Source of the DNA: Litoditis marina
Lineage: Eukaryota > Nematoda > Chromadorea > Rhabditida > Rhabditidae
DNA: 64,000 nucleotides
Reading direction: 5' to 3'
Assembly (NCBI GenBank): GCA_964036275.1
Contig: CAXIWQ010000487.1
Location: forward strand, 248,001-312,000
Below the pieces are notes generated by a model. That model saw nothing but the letters and a program-made list of their open reading frames with translations. It did no database searches and was not told the DNA's origin. Made by a program: the position numbers and the translations under genes. Positions 37,796 through 53,300 of this stretch are shown here, in pieces. Each line of letters begins with the position of its first letter. Positions within the stretch are counted from its first letter, which is position 1.

Positions 37796-40700
37796 TATTC
37801 TGTGGCGCACAGCCACAACATACAAATTATCGCGGTTATCGACTTGTTGGCTTGCAGCTACAGAGAAAAGTTCATACGGCTATCAAGTTTGTTGCTCCCA
37901 GCTACAAAAACCTAATACGACTATATATTCTGTGGCGCACAGCCACAAAAGACGAATTAACGCGGTTATTGACTCTTTGCCTCGCAGTTACAGAGAACAT
38001 TTCATACGGCTATCAAATCTGTTGCTCCCAGCTACAAAAACCTAATACGACAATCTATTCTGAGGCGCACAGCCACAAAGACGAATTAACGCGGTTATTG
38101 ACATTTTGACTTGCAGCTACAAAAAAAAAATCATACGGCTATCAAGTCTGTTGCTTCCAACTACAAAAACATAATACGACTTTATATTCTGTGGCGCACA
38201 GCCACAAAATACAAATTAACGCGGTTATTGACTCTTTGCCTTGCAGTTACAGAGAACATTTCATACGGCTATCAAATCTGTTGCTCCCAGCTACAAAAAC
38301 CTAATACGACTTTATATTCTGTGGCGCACAGCCACAAAAGACAAATTAACGCGGTTTTTACCTCTTTGCCTTGCAGCTACAGAAAAAAAGTTTATACGGC
38401 TATCAAGTATGTTGCTCCCAGCTACAAAAACCTAATACGACTTTATATTCTGTGGCGCACAGCCACAAAAGACAAATTAACGCGGTTATTGACTCTTTGC
38501 CGTGCAGCTACAGAAAAAAGTTTATATGGCTATCAAGTATGTTGCTCCCAGCTAGAAAAACCCAATACAACTATCTATTCTGTGGCACACAGCCACAAAA
38601 TACGATATAACGCGGTTATCGACTCTTTGCCTTGCAGCTACAGAAAAAAGTTTATACGGCTATCAAGTCTGTTGCTCATGGCTACAAAAACCTAATACGA
38701 CTTTATATCCTATGGCGCACAGCCACAAAAGACAAATTAACGCGGTTATTACCTCTTTGCCTTGCAGCTACAGAAAAAAGTTCATACGGCTATCAAGTCT
38801 GTTGCTCCCAGCTACAAAAACCTAATACGACTTTATATTCTGTGGCGCACAGCCACAAAAGACAAATTAACGCGGTTATTGACTCTTTGCCGTGCAGCTA
38901 CAGAAAAAAGGTTATACGGCTATCAAATATGTTGCTCCCAGCTACAAAAACCTAATACGACTATCTATTCTGTGGCGCACAGCCACAAAATACGAATTAA
39001 CGCGGTTATCGACTCTTTGCCTTGCAGCTACAAAGAACAGTTCATACGGCTATCAAATCTGTTGCTCCCAGCTAGAAAAACCCAATACAACTATCTATTC
39101 TGTGGCACACAGCCACAAAATACGATATAACGCGGTTATCGACTCTTTGCCTTGCAGCTACAGAAAAAAGTTTATACGGCTATCAAGTCTGTTGCTCATG
39201 GCTACAAAAACCTAATACGACTTTATATCCTATGGCGCACAGCCACAAAAGACAAATTAACGCGGTTATTACCTCTTTGCCTTGCAGCTACAGAAAAAAG
39301 TTCATACGGCTATCAAGTCTGTTGCTCCCAGCTACAAAAACCTAATACGACTTTATATTCTGTGGCGCACAGCCACAAAAGACAAATTAACGCGGTTATT
39401 GACTCTTTGCCGTGCAGCTACAGAAAAAAGGTTATACGGCTATCAAATATGTTGCTCCCAGCTACAAAAACCTAATACGACTATCTATTCTGTGGCGCAC
39501 AGCCACAAAATACGAATTATCCGGTTATCGACTTGTTGGCTTGCAGCTACAGAGAAAAGTTCATACGGCTATCAAGTCTGTTGCTCCCAGCTACAAAAAC
39601 CTGATACGACAATCTATTCTGTGGCGCACAGCCACAAAAGACAAATTAACGCGGTTATTACCTCTTTGCCTTGCAGCTACAGAAAAAAGGTTATACGGCT
39701 ATCAAATATGTTGCTCCCAGCTACAAAAACCTAATACGACTATCTATTCTGTGGCGCACAGCCACAAAATACGAATTAACGCGGTTATCGACTCTTTGCC
39801 TTGCAGCTACAAAGAACAGTTCATACGGCTATCAAATCTGTTGCTCCCAGCTACAAAAACCTAATACGACAATCTATTCTGTGGCGCACAGCTACAAAAT
39901 ACGAATTATCCGGTTATCGACTTGTTGGCTTGCAGCTACAGAGAAAAGTTCATACGGCTATCAAGTCTGTTGCTCCCAGCTACAAAAACCTGATACGACA
40001 ATCTATTCTGTGGCGCACAGCCACAAAAGACAAATTAACGCGGTTATTACCTCTTTGCCTTGCAGCTACAGAAAAAAATTCATACGGCTATCAAGTCTGT
40101 TGCTCCCAGCTACGAAAACCTAATACGACTTTATATTCTGTGGCGCACAGCCACAAAAGACAAATTAACGCGGTTATTGACTCTTTGCCGTGCAGCTACA
40201 GGAAAAAGGTTATACGGCTATCAAGTATGTTGCTCCCAGCTAAAAAAAACCTAATACGACTATCTATTCTGTGGCGCACAGCCACAAAATACGAATTAAC
40301 GCGGTTATCGACTCTTTGCCTTGCAGCTACAGAGAACAGTTCATACGGCTATCAAGTCTGTTGCTCCCAGCTACAAAAACCTAATACGACTATATATTCT
40401 GTGGCGCACAGCCACAAAAGACGGATTAACGCGGTTATTGACTCTTTGCCTCGCAGTTACAGAGAATATTTCATACGGCTATCAAATCTGTTGCTCCCAG
40501 CTACAAAAACCTAATACGACAATCTATTCTGTGGCGCACAGCCACAAAAGACAAATTAACGCGGTTATTGACTCTTTGCCTTGCAGCTACAGAAAAAAAA
40601 TCATACGGCTATCAAGTCTGTTGCTCCCAGCTACGAAAACCTAATACGACTTCATATTCTGTGGCGCACAGCCACAAAACACGAAATATCGCGGTTATCG

Positions 40701-41169
40701 ACTTGTTGGCTTGCAGCTACAGAGAAAAGTTCATACGGCTATCAAGTCTGTTGCTCCCAGCTACGAAAACCTGATACGACAATCTATTCTGTGGCGCACA
40801 GCCACAAAAGACAAATTAACGCGGTTATTACCTCTTTGCCTTGCAGCTACAGAAAAAAGTTCATACGGCTATCAAGTCTGTTGCTCCCAGCTACGAAAAC
40901 CTAATACGACTTTATATTCTGTGGCGCACAGCCACAAAAGACAAATTAACGCGGTTATTGACTCTTTGCCTTGCAGCTACAGAAAAAAATCATACGGCTA
41001 TCAAGTCTGTTGCTCCCAGCTACGAAAACCTAATACGACTTTATATTCTGTGGCGCACAGCCACAAAACACGAAATATCGCGGTTATCGACTTGTTGGCT
41101 TGCAGCTACAGAGAAAAGTTCATACGGCTATCAAGTCTGTTGCTCCCAGCTACAAAAACCTGATACGAC

Positions 41170-44100
41170 AATCTATTCTGTGGCGCACAGCCACAAAAGA
41201 CAAATTAACGCGGTTATTACCTCTTTGCCTTGCAGCTACAGAAAAAAGTTCATACGGCTATCAAGTCTGTTGCTCCCAGCTACGAAAACCTAATACGACT
41301 TTATATTCTGTGGCGCACAGCCACAAAAGACAAATTAACGCGGTTATTGACTCTTTGCCGTGCAGCTACAGGAAAAAGGTTATACGGCTATCAAGTATGT
41401 TGCTCCCAGCTACAAAAACCTAATACGACTATCTATTCTGTGGCGCACAGCCACAAAATACGAATTGACGCGGTTATCGACTCTTTGCCTTGCAGCTACA
41501 GAGAATATTTCATACGGCTATCAAATCTGTTGCTCCCAGCTACAAAAACCTAATACGACAATCTATTCTGTGGCGCACAGCCACAAAAACAAATTATCGC
41601 GGTTATCGACTTGTTGGCTTGCAGCTACAGAGAAAAGTTCATACGGCTATCAAGTCTGTTGCTCCCAGCTACAAAAACCTAATACGACTATATATTCTGT
41701 GGCGCACAGCCACAAAAGACGAATTAACGCGGTTATTGACTCTTTGCCTCGCAGTTACAGAGAACATTTCATACGGCTATCAAATCTGTTGCTCCCAGCT
41801 ACAAAAACCTAATACGACAATCTATTCTGTGGCGCACAGCCACAAAGACGAATTAACGCGGTTATTGACATTTTGACTTGCAGCTACAAAAAAAAATCAT
41901 ACGGCTATCAAGTCTGTTGCTCCCAGCTACAAAAACCTAATACGACTATATATTCTGTGGCGCACAGCCACAAAAGACGAATTAACGCGGTTATTGACTC
42001 TTTGCCTCGCAGTTACAGAGAATATTTCATACGGCTATCAAATCTGTTGCTCCCAGATACAAACACCTAATACGACAATCTATTCTGTGGCGCACAGCCA
42101 CAAAATACGAATTAACGCGGTTATCGACTTTTTGGCTTGCAGTTAAAGAGAAAAGTTCATACGGTTATCAAATCTGTTGCTCCCAGATACAAACACCTAA
42201 TACGACAATCTATTCTGTGGCGCACAGCCACAAAATACGAATTAACGCGGTTATCGACTTTTTGGCTTGCAGTTACAGAGAAAAGTTTATGCGGCTATCA
42301 AGTCTGTTGCTCCCAGCTACAAAAACCTAATACGACTTCATATTCTGTGGCGCACAGCCACAAAAGACAAATTAACGCGGTTATTGACTCTTTGCCGTAA
42401 AGCTACAAAAAAAAGTTTATACGGCTATCAAGTATGTTGCTCCCAGCTGCAAAGACCTAACACGACTATATATTCTGTGGCGCACAGCCACAAAAGACGA
42501 CTTAACGCGGTTATTGACTCTTTGCCTTGCAGCTACAGAAAAAAGTTCATACGGCTATCAAGTCTGTTGCTCCCAGATACAAAAACCTAAGACGACTGTA
42601 TATTCTGTGGCGCACAGCCACAAAAGACGACTTAACGCGGTTATTGACTCTTTGCCTTGCAGCTACAGAAAAAAGTTCATACGGCTATCAAGTCTGTTGC
42701 TCCCAGCTACAAAAACCTAATACGACAATCTATTTTGTGGCGCACATCCACCAAATACAAATTAACGCGGTTATTGACTCTTTGCCTTGCACCTACAGAA
42801 AAAAAATCATACGGCTATCAAGTCTGTTGCTCCCAACTACAAAAACCTAATACGACTTTATATTCTGTGGCGCACAACCACAAAAGACAAATTAACGCGG
42901 TTATTGACTCTTTGCCTTGCAGCTACAGAAAAAAGTTTATACGGCTATCAAGTCTGTTACTCCCAGCTACAAAAACCTAATACGATTATCTATTCTGTGG
43001 CGCACAGCCACGAAATACGAATTAACGCGGTTATCGACTCTTCGGCTTGCAGTTACAGAAAAAAACCCATACGGCAATCAAGTCTGTTGCTCCCAACTAC
43101 AAAAACCTTATACGACTTTATATTCTGTGGCGCACAGCCACAAAAGACAAATTAACGCGGTTATTGACTCTTTGCCTTGCAGCTACAAAAAAAAGTTCAT
43201 ACGGCTATCAAGTATGTTGCTCCCAGCTCGAAAAACCCAATACAACTATCTTTTCTGTGGCACACAGCCACAAATTACGAATTAACGCGGTTATCGACTC
43301 TTTGCCTTGCAGCTACAGAAAAAAGTTTATACGGCTATCAAGTCTGTTGCTCCTGGCTACAAAAACCTAATACGACTTACTATTCTGTGGCGCACAGCCA
43401 CAAAAGACAAATTAACGCGGTTATTGACTCTTTACCGTGCAGCTATAGAAAAAAGTTTATACGGCTATCGAGTATGTTGCTCCCAGCTACAAAAACCTAA
43501 TACGACAATCTATTCTGTGGCGCACAGCCACAAAATACGAATTAACGCGGTTATCGACTCTTTGCCTTGCAACTACAGAAAACAGTTCATACGGCTATCA
43601 AGTCTGTTGCTCCCAGATACAAAAACCTAATACGACTATCTATTATGTGGCGCACAGCCACAAAATACGAATTAACGCGGTTATCGTCTCTTTGGCTTGC
43701 AGTTACAGAGAAAAGTTCATACGGCTATCAAATCTGTTGCTCCCAGCTACAAAAACCTAATACGACAATCTATTCTGTGGCGCACAGCCATAAAATACAA
43801 AATAACGCGGTTATTGACTCTTTGGCTTGCAGTTACAGAGAAAAGTTTATACGGCTATCAAGTCTGTTGCTCCCAACTACAAAAACCTAATACGACTTTA
43901 TATTCTGTGGCGCACAACCACAAAAGACAAATTAACGTGGTTATTGACTCTTTGCCTTGCAGCTACAGAAAAAAGTTTATACGGCTATCAAGTCTGTTGC
44001 TCCCAGCTACAAAAACCTAATACAATTATCTATTCTGTGGCGCACAGCCACGAAATACGAATTAACGCGGTTATCGACTCTTCGGCTTGCAGTTACAGAA

Positions 44101-47100
44101 AAAAAAACTCATACGGCAATCAAGTCTGTTGCTCCCAACTACAAAAACCTAATACAACTATCTTTTCTGTGGCACACAGCCACAAAATACGAATTAACGC
44201 GGTTATTGACTCTTTGCCTTGCAGCTACAGAAAAAAGTGTATACGGCTATCAAGTCTGTTACTCCCAGCTACAAAAACCTAATACGACTTTATATTCTGT
44301 GGCGCACAGCCACAAAAGACAAATTAACGCGGTTATTACCTCTTTGCCTTGCAGCTACAGAAAAAAGTTCATACGGCTATCAAGTCTGTTGCTCCCAGCT
44401 ACGAAAACCTAATACGACTTTATATTCTGTGGCGCACAGCCACAAAAGACAAATTAACGCGGTTATTGACTCTTTGCCGTGCAGCTACAGGAAAAAGGTT
44501 ATACGGCTATCAAGTATGTTGCTCCCAGCTACAAAAACCTAATACGACTATCTATTCTGTGGCGCACAGCCACAAAATACGAATTGACGCGGTTATCGAC
44601 TCTTTGCCTTGCAGCTACAGAGAATATTTCATACGGCTATCAAATCTGTTGCTCCCAGCTACAAAAACCTAATACGACAATCTATTCTGTGGCGCACAGC
44701 CACAAAAACAAATTATCGCGGTTATCGACTTGTTGGCTTGCAGCTACAGAGAAAAGTTCATACGGCTATCAAGTCTGTTGCTCCCAGCTACAAAAACCTA
44801 ATACGACTATATATTCTGTGGCGCACAGCCACAAAAGACGAATTAACGCGGTTATTGACTCTTTGCCTCGCAGTTACAGAGAACATTTCATACGGCTATC
44901 AAATCTGTTGCTCCCAGCTACAAAAACCTAATACGACAATCTATTCTGTGGCGCACAGCCACAAAGACGAATTAACGCGGTTATTGACATTTTGACTTGC
45001 AGCTACAAAAAAAAATCATACGGCTATCAAGTCTGTTGCTCCCAGCTACAAAAACCTAATACGACTATATATTCTGTGGCGCACAGCCACAAAAGACGAA
45101 TTAACGCGGTTATTGACTCTTTGCCTCGCAGTTACAGAGAATATTTCATACGGCTATCAAATCTGTTGCTCCCAGATACAAACACCTAATACGACAATCT
45201 ATTCTGTGGCGCACAGCCACAAAATACGAATTAACGCGGTTATCGACTTTTTGGCTTGCAGTTAAAGAGAAAAGTTCATACGGCTATCAAATCTGTTGCT
45301 CCCAGATACAAACACCTAATACGACAATCTATTCTGTGGCGCACAGCCACAAAATACGAATTAACGCGGTTATCGACTTTTTGGCTTGCAGTTACAGAGA
45401 AAAGTTTATGCGGCTATCAAGTCTGTTGCTCCCAGCTACAAAAACCTAATACGACTTCATATTCTGTGGCGCACAGCCACAAAAGACAAATTAACGCGGT
45501 TATTGACTCTTTGCCGTAAAGCTACAAAAAAAAGTTTATACGGCTATCAAGTATGTTGCTCCCAGCTGCAAAGACCTAACACGACTATATATTCTGTGGC
45601 GCACAGCCACAAAAGACGACTTAACGCGGTTATTGACTCTTTGCCTTGCAGCTACAGAAAAAAGTTCATACGGCTATCAAGTCTGTTGCTCCCAGATACA
45701 AAAACCTAAGACGACTGTATATTCTGTGGCGCACAGCCACAAAAGACGACTTAACGCGGTTATTGACTCTTTGCCTTGCAGCTACAGAAAAAAGTTCATA
45801 CGGCTATCAAGTCTGTTGCTCCCAGCTACAAAAACCTAATACGACAATCTATTTTGTGGCGCACATCCACCAAATACAAATTAACGCGGTTATTGACTCT
45901 TTGCCTTGCACCTACAGAAAAAAAATCATACGGCTATCAAGTCTGTTGCTCCCAACTACAAAAACCTAATACGACTTTATATTCTGTGGCGCACAACCAC
46001 AAAAGACAAATTAACGCGGTTATTGACTCTTTGCCTTGCAGCTACAGAAAAAAGTTTATACGGCTATCAAGTCTGTTACTCCCAGCTACAAAAACCTAAT
46101 ACGATTATCTATTCTGTGGCGCACAGCCACGAAATACGAATTAACGCGGTTATCGACTCTTCGGCTTGCAGTTACAGAAAAAAAACTCATACGGCAATCA
46201 AGTCTGTTGCTCCCAACTACAAAAACCTTATACGACTTTATATTCTGTGGCGCACAGCCACAAAAGACAAATTAACGCGGTTATTGACTCTTTGCCTTGC
46301 AGCTACAAAAAAAAGTTCATACGGCTATCAAGTATGTTGCTCCCAGCTCGAAAAACCCAATACAACTATCTTTTCTGTGGCACACAGCCACAAATTACGA
46401 ATTAACGCGGTTATCGACTCTTTGCCTTGCAGCTACAGAAAAAAGTTTATACGGCTATCAAGTCTGTTGCTCCTGGCTACAAAAACCTAATACGACTTAC
46501 TATTCTGTGGCGCACAGCCACAAAAGACAAATTAACGCGGTTATTGACTCTTTACCGTGCAGCTATAGAAAAAAGTTTATACGGCTATCGAGTATGTTGC
46601 TCCCAGCTACAAAAACCTAATACGACAATCTATTCTGTGGCGCACAGCCACAAAATACGAATTAACGTGGTTATCGACTCTTTGCCTTGCAACTACAGAA
46701 AACAGTTCATACGGCTATCAAGTCTGTTGCTCCCAGATACAAAAACCTAATACGACTATCTATTATGTGGCGCACAGCCACAAAATACGAATTAACGCGG
46801 TTATCGTCTCTTTGGCTTGCAGTTACAGAGAAAAGTTCATACGGCTATCAAATCTGTTGCTCCCAGCTACAAAAACCTAATACGACAATCTATTCTGTGG
46901 CGCACAGCCATAAAATACAAAATAACGCGGTTATTGACTCTTTGGCTTGCAGTTACAGAGAAAAGTTTATACGGCTATCAAGTCTGTTGCTCCCAACTAC
47001 AAAAACCTAATACGACTTTATATTCTGTGGCGCACAACCACAAAAGACAAATTAACGTGGTTATTGACTTTTTGCCTTGCAGCTACAGAAAAAAGTTTAT

Positions 47101-47350
47101 ACGGCTATCAAGTCTGTTGCTCCCAGCTACAAAAACCTAATACAATTATCTATTCTGTGGCGCACAGCCACGAAATACGAATTAACGCGGTTATCGACTC
47201 TTCGGCTTGCAGTTACAGAAAAAAAAACTCATACGGCAATCAAGTCTGTTGCTCCCAACTACAAAAACCTAATACAACTATCTTTTCTGTGGCACACAGC
47301 CACAAAATACGAAATAACGCGGTTATTGACTCTTTGCCTTGCAGCTACAG
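41170..47350 (+). repeat. Adjacent tandem duplication of ~3.12 kb (24 monomers)
   Basis: 41170-44288 is followed directly by its copy at 44289-47350. Pairs include 41230/44349, 41360/44479, 42137/45256, 42787/45906, 43307/46427, 43697/46817 and 43957/47077, at 3119-3120 bp. The copies differ by rare substitutions and A-run lengths, for example AAAAACCCATACGG against AAAAAACTCATACGG. The near identity over 24 monomers indicates a young unequal exchange. Confidence 0.88.
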
Positions 47351-50300
47351 AAAAAAGTTTATACGGCTATCAAGTATGTTGCTCCCAGCTAGAAAAACCT
47401 AATACGACTTTATGTTCTGTGGCGCACAGCCACAAAAGACAAATTAACGCGGTTATTGACTCTTTGCCTTGCAGCTACAAAAAAAAGTTCATACGGCTAT
47501 CAAGTATGTTGCTCCCAGCTCGAAAAACCCAATACAACTATCTTTTCTGTGGCACACAGCCACAAATTACGAATTAACGCGGTTATCGACTCTTTGCCTT
47601 GCAGCTACAGAAAAAAGTTTATACGGCTATCAAGTCTGTTGCTCCTGGCTACAAAAACCTAATACGACTTTATGTTCTGTGGCGCACAGCCACAAAAGAC
47701 AAATTAACGCGGTTATTGACTCTTTGCCTTGCAGCTACAAAAAAAAGTTCATACGGCTATCAAGTACGTTGCTCCCAGCTAGAAAAACCCAATACAACTA
47801 TCTTTTCTGTGGCACACAGCCACAAAAGACGAATTAACGCGGTTATTGACTCTTTGCCTTGCAGCTACAGAAAAAAGTTTATACGGCTATCAAGTCTGTT
47901 GCTCCCAGCTACAAAAACCTAATACGACTTACTATTCTGTGGCGCACAGCCACAAAAGACAAATTAACGCGGTTATTGACTTTTTACCGTGCAGCTACAG
48001 AAAAAAGTTCATACGGCTATCAAGTCTGTTGCTCCCAGATACAAAAACCTAATACGACTATCTATTATGTGGCGCACAGCCACAAAATACGAATTAACGC
48101 GGTTATCGTCTCTTTGGCTTGCAGTTACAGAGAAAGGTTCATACGGCTATCAAATCTGTTGCTCCCAGCTACAAAAACCTAATACGACAATCTATTCTGT
48201 GGCGCACAGCCACGAAATACGAATCAACGCGGTTATCGACTCTTCGGCTTGCAGTTACAGAAAAAAAACTCATACGGCAATCAAGTCTGTTGCTCCCAAC
48301 TACAAAAACCTAATACGACTTTATATTCTGTGGCGCACAGCCACAAAAGACAAATTAACGCGGTTATTGACTCTTTGCCGTAAAGCTACAGAAAAAAGTT
48401 TATACGGCTATCAAGTATGTTGCTCCCAGCTACAAAGACCTAACACGACTATATATTTTGTGGCGCACAGCCACAAAAGACGACTTAACGCGGTTATTGA
48501 CTCTTTGCCTTGCAGCTACAGAAAAAAGTTCATACGGCTATCAAGTCTGTTGCTCCCAGATACAAAAACCTAAGACGACTATATATTCTGTGGCGCACAG
48601 CCACAAAAGACGAATTAACGCGTTATTGACTCTTTGCCTTGCAGCTACAGAGAACAGTTCATACGGCTATCAAATCTGTTGCTCCCAGCTACAAAAACCT
48701 GATACGACAATCTATTTTGTGGCGCACATCCACCAAATACGAATTAACGCGGTTATTGACTCTTTGCCTTGCACCTACAAAAAAAAATCATACGGCTATC
48801 AAGTCTGTTGCTCCCAACTACAAAAACCTAATACGACTTTATATTCTGTGGCGCACAACCACAAAAGACAAATTAACGCGGTTATTGACTCTTTTCCTTG
48901 CAGCTACAGAAAAAAGTTTATACGGCTATCAAATCTGTTGCTCCCAGCTACAAAAACCTAATACGATTATCTATTCTGTGGCGCACAGCCACGAAATACG
49001 AATCAACGCGGTTATCGACTCTTCGGCTTGCAGTTACAGAAAAAAAAACTCATACGGCAATCAAGTCTGTTGCTCCCAACTACAAAAACCTAATACGACT
49101 TTATATTCTGTGGCGCACAGCCACAAAAGACAGATTAACGCGGTTATTGACTCTTTGCCTTGCAGCTACAGAAAAAAGTTTATACGGCTATCAAGTATGT
49201 TGCTCCCAGCTAGAAAAACCCAATACAACTATCTTTTCTGTGGCACACAGCCACAAAATACGAACTAACGCGGTTATTGACTATTTGCCTTGCAGCTACA
49301 AAAAAAAGTTTATACGGCTATCAAGTCTGTTGCTCCCAGCTACAAAAACCTAATACGACTTACTATTCTGTGGCGCACAGCCACAAAAGACAAATTAACG
49401 CGGTTATTGACTCTTTACCGTGCAGCTACAGAAAACAGTTTATACGGCTATCGAGTATGTTGCTCCCAGCTACAAAAACCTGATACGACAATCTATTCTG
49501 TGGCGCACAGCCACAAAATACGAATTAACGCGGTTGTCGACTCTTTGCCTTGCAACTACAGAGAACAGTTCATACGGCTATCAAGTCTGTTGCTCCCAGA
49601 TACAAAAACCTAATACGACTATCTATTATGTGGCGCACAGCCACAAAATACGAATTAACGCGGTTATCGACTCTTTGGCTTGCAGTTACAGAGAAAAGTT
49701 CATACGGCTATCAAATCTGTTGCTCCCAGCTACAAAAACCTAATACGACAATCTATTCTGTGGCGCACAGCCATAACATACGAAATAACGCGGTTATTGA
49801 CTCTTTGGCTTGCAGTTACAGAGAAAAATTTATACGGCTATCAAGTCTGTTGCTCCCAGCTACAAAAACCTAATACGACTCCATATTCTGTGGCGCACAG
49901 CCACAAAAGACAAATTAACGCGGTTATTGACTCTTTGCCGTAAAGCTACAAAATAAAAGTTTATACGGCTATCAAGTATGTTGCTCCCAGCTACAAAGAC
50001 CTAACACGACTATATATTTAGTGGCGCACAGCCACAAAAGACGACTTAACGCGGTTATTGACTCTTTGCCTTGCAGCTACAGAAAAAAGTTCATACGGCT
50101 ATCAAGTCTGTTGCTCCCAGATACAAAAACCTAAGACGACTATATATTCTGTGGCGCACAGCCACAAAAGACGAATTAACGCGTTATTGACTCTTTGCCT
50201 TTCAGCTACAGAGAACAGTTCATACGGCTATCAAGTCTGTTGCTCCCAGCTACAAAAACCTAATACGACTATATATTCTGTGGCGCACAACCACAAAAGA

Positions 50301-53300
50301 CAAATTAACGCGGTTATTGACTCTTTGCCTTGCAGCTACAGAAAAAAGTTTATACGGCTATCAAGTCTGTTACTCCCAGCTACAAAAACCTAATACGATT
50401 ATCTATTCTGTGGCGCACAGCCACGAAATACGAATTAACGCGGTTATCGACTCTTCGGCTTGCAGTTACAGAAAAAAAACTCATACGGCAATCAAGTCTG
50501 TTGCTCCCAACTACAAAAACCTTATACGACTTTATATTCTGTGGCGCACAGCCACAAAAGACAAATTAACGCGGTTATTGACTCTTTGCCTTGCAGCTAC
50601 AAAAAAAAGTTCATACGGCTATCAAGTATGTTGCTCCAGCTCGAAAAACCCAATACAACTATCTTTTCTGTGGCACACAGCCACAAATTACGAATTAACG
50701 CGGTTATCGACTCTTTGCCTTGCAGCTACAGAAAAAAGTTTATACGGCTATCAAGTCTGTTGCTCCTGGCTACAAAAACCTAATACGACTTACTATTCTG
50801 TGGCGCACAGCCACAAAAGACAAATTAACGCGGTTATTGACTCTTTACCGTGCAGCTATAGAAAAAAGTTTATACGGCTATCGAGTATGTTGCTCCCAGC
50901 TACAAAAACCTAATACGACAATCTATTCTGTGGCGCACAGCCACAAAATACGAATTAACGTGGTTATCGACTCTTTGCCTTGCAACTACAGAAACAGTTC
51001 ATACGGCTATCAAGTCTGTTGCTCCCAGATACAAAAACCTAATACGACTATCTATTATGTGGCGCACAGCCACAAAATACGAATTAACGCGGTTATCGTC
51101 TCTTTGGCTTGCAGTTACAGAGAAAAGTTCATACGGCTATCAAATCTGTTGCTCCCAGCTACAAAAACCTAATACGACAATCTATTCTGTGGCGCACAGC
51201 CATAAAATACAAAATAACGCGGTTATTGACTCTTTGGCTTGCAGTTACAGAGAAAAGTTTATACGGCTATCAAGTCTGTTGCTCCCAACTACAAAAACCT
51301 AATACGACTTTATATTCTGTGGCGCACAACCACAAAAGACAAATTAACGTGGTTATTGACTCTTTGCCTTGCAGCTACAGAAAAAAGTTTATACGGCTAT
51401 CAAGTCTGTTGCTCCAGCTACAAAAACCTAATACAATTATCTATTCTGTGGCGCACAGCCACGAAATACGAATTAACGCGGTTATCGACTCTTCGGCTTG
51501 CAGTTACAGAAAAAAAACTCATACGGCAATCAAGTCTGTTGCTCCCAACTACAAAAACCTAATACAACTATCTTTTCTGTGGCACACAGCCACAACATAC
51601 GAATTAACGCGGTTATTGACTCTTTGCCTTGCAGCTACAGAAAAAAGTTTATACGGCTATCAAGTATGTTGCTCCCAGCTAGAAAAACCTAATACGACTT
51701 TATGTTCTGTGGCGCACAGCCACAAAAGACAAATTAACGCGGTTATTGACTCTTTGCCTTGCAGCTACAAAAAAAAGTTCATACGGCTATCAAGTATGTT
51801 GCTCCCAGCTCGAAAAACCCAATACAACTATCTTTCTGTGGCACACAGCCACAAATTACGAATTAACGCGGTTATCGACTCTTTGCCTTGCAGCTACAGA
51901 AAAAAGTTTATACGGCTATCAAGTCTGTTGCTCCTGGCTACAAAAACCTAATACGACTTTATGTTCTGTGGCGCACAGCCACAAAAGACAAATTAACGCG
52001 GTTATTGACTCTTTGCCTTGCAGCTACAAAAAAAAGTTCATACGGCTATCAAGTACGTTGCTCCCAGCTAGAAAAACCCAATACAACTATCTTTTCTGTG
52101 GCACACAGCCACAAAAGACGAATTAACGCGGTTATTGACTCTTTGCCTTGCAGCTACAGAAAAAAGTTTATACGGCTATCAAGTCTGTTGCTCCCAGCTA
52201 CAAAAACCTAATACGACTTACTATTCTGTGGCGCACAGCCACAAAAGACAAATTAACGCGGTTATTGACTTTTTACCGTGCAGCTACAGAAAAAAGTTCA
52301 TACGGCTATCAAGTCTGTTGCTCCCAGATACAAAAACCTAATACGACTATCTATTATGTGGCGCACAGCCACAAAATACGAATTAACGCGGTTATCGTCT
52401 CTTTGGCTTGCAGTTACAGAGAAAGGTTCATACGGCTATCAAATCTGTTGCTCCCAGCTACAAAAACCTAATACGACAATCTATTCTGTGGCGCACAGCC
52501 ACGAAATACGAATCAACGCGGTTATCGACTCTTCGGCTTGCAGTTACAGAAAAAAAACTCATACGGCAATCAAGTCTGTTGCTCCCAACTACAAAAACCT
52601 AATACGACTTTATATTCTGTGGCGCACAGCCACAAAAGACAAATTAACGCGGTTATTGACTCTTTGCCGTAAAGCTACAGAAAAAAGTTTATACGGCTAT
52701 CAAGTATGTTGCTCCCAGCTACAAAGACCTAACACGACTATATATTTTGTGGCGCACAGCCACAAAAGACGACTTAACGCGGTTATTGACTCTTTGCCTT
52801 GCAGCTACAGAAAAAAGTTCATACGGCTATCAAGTCTGTTGCTCCCAGATACAAAAACCTAAGACGACTATATATTCTGTGGCGCACAGCCACAAAAGAC
52901 GAATTAACGCGTTATTGACTCTTTGCCTTGCAGCTACAGAGAACAGTTCATACGGCTATCAAATCTGTTGCTCCCAGCTACAAAAACCTGATACGACAAT
53001 CTATTTTGTGGCGCACATCCACCAAATACGAATTAACGCGGTTATTGACTCTTTGCCTTGCACCTACAAAAAAAAATCATACGGCTATCAAGTCTGTTGC
53101 TCCCAACTACAAAAACCTAATACGACTTTATATTCTGTGGCGCACAACCACAAAAGACAAATTAACGCGGTTATTGACTCTTTTCCTTGCAGCTACAGAA
53201 AAAAGTTTATACGGCTATCAAATCTGTTGCTCCCAGCTACAAAAACCTAATACGATTATCTATTCTGTGGCGCACAGCCACGAAATACGAATCAACGCGG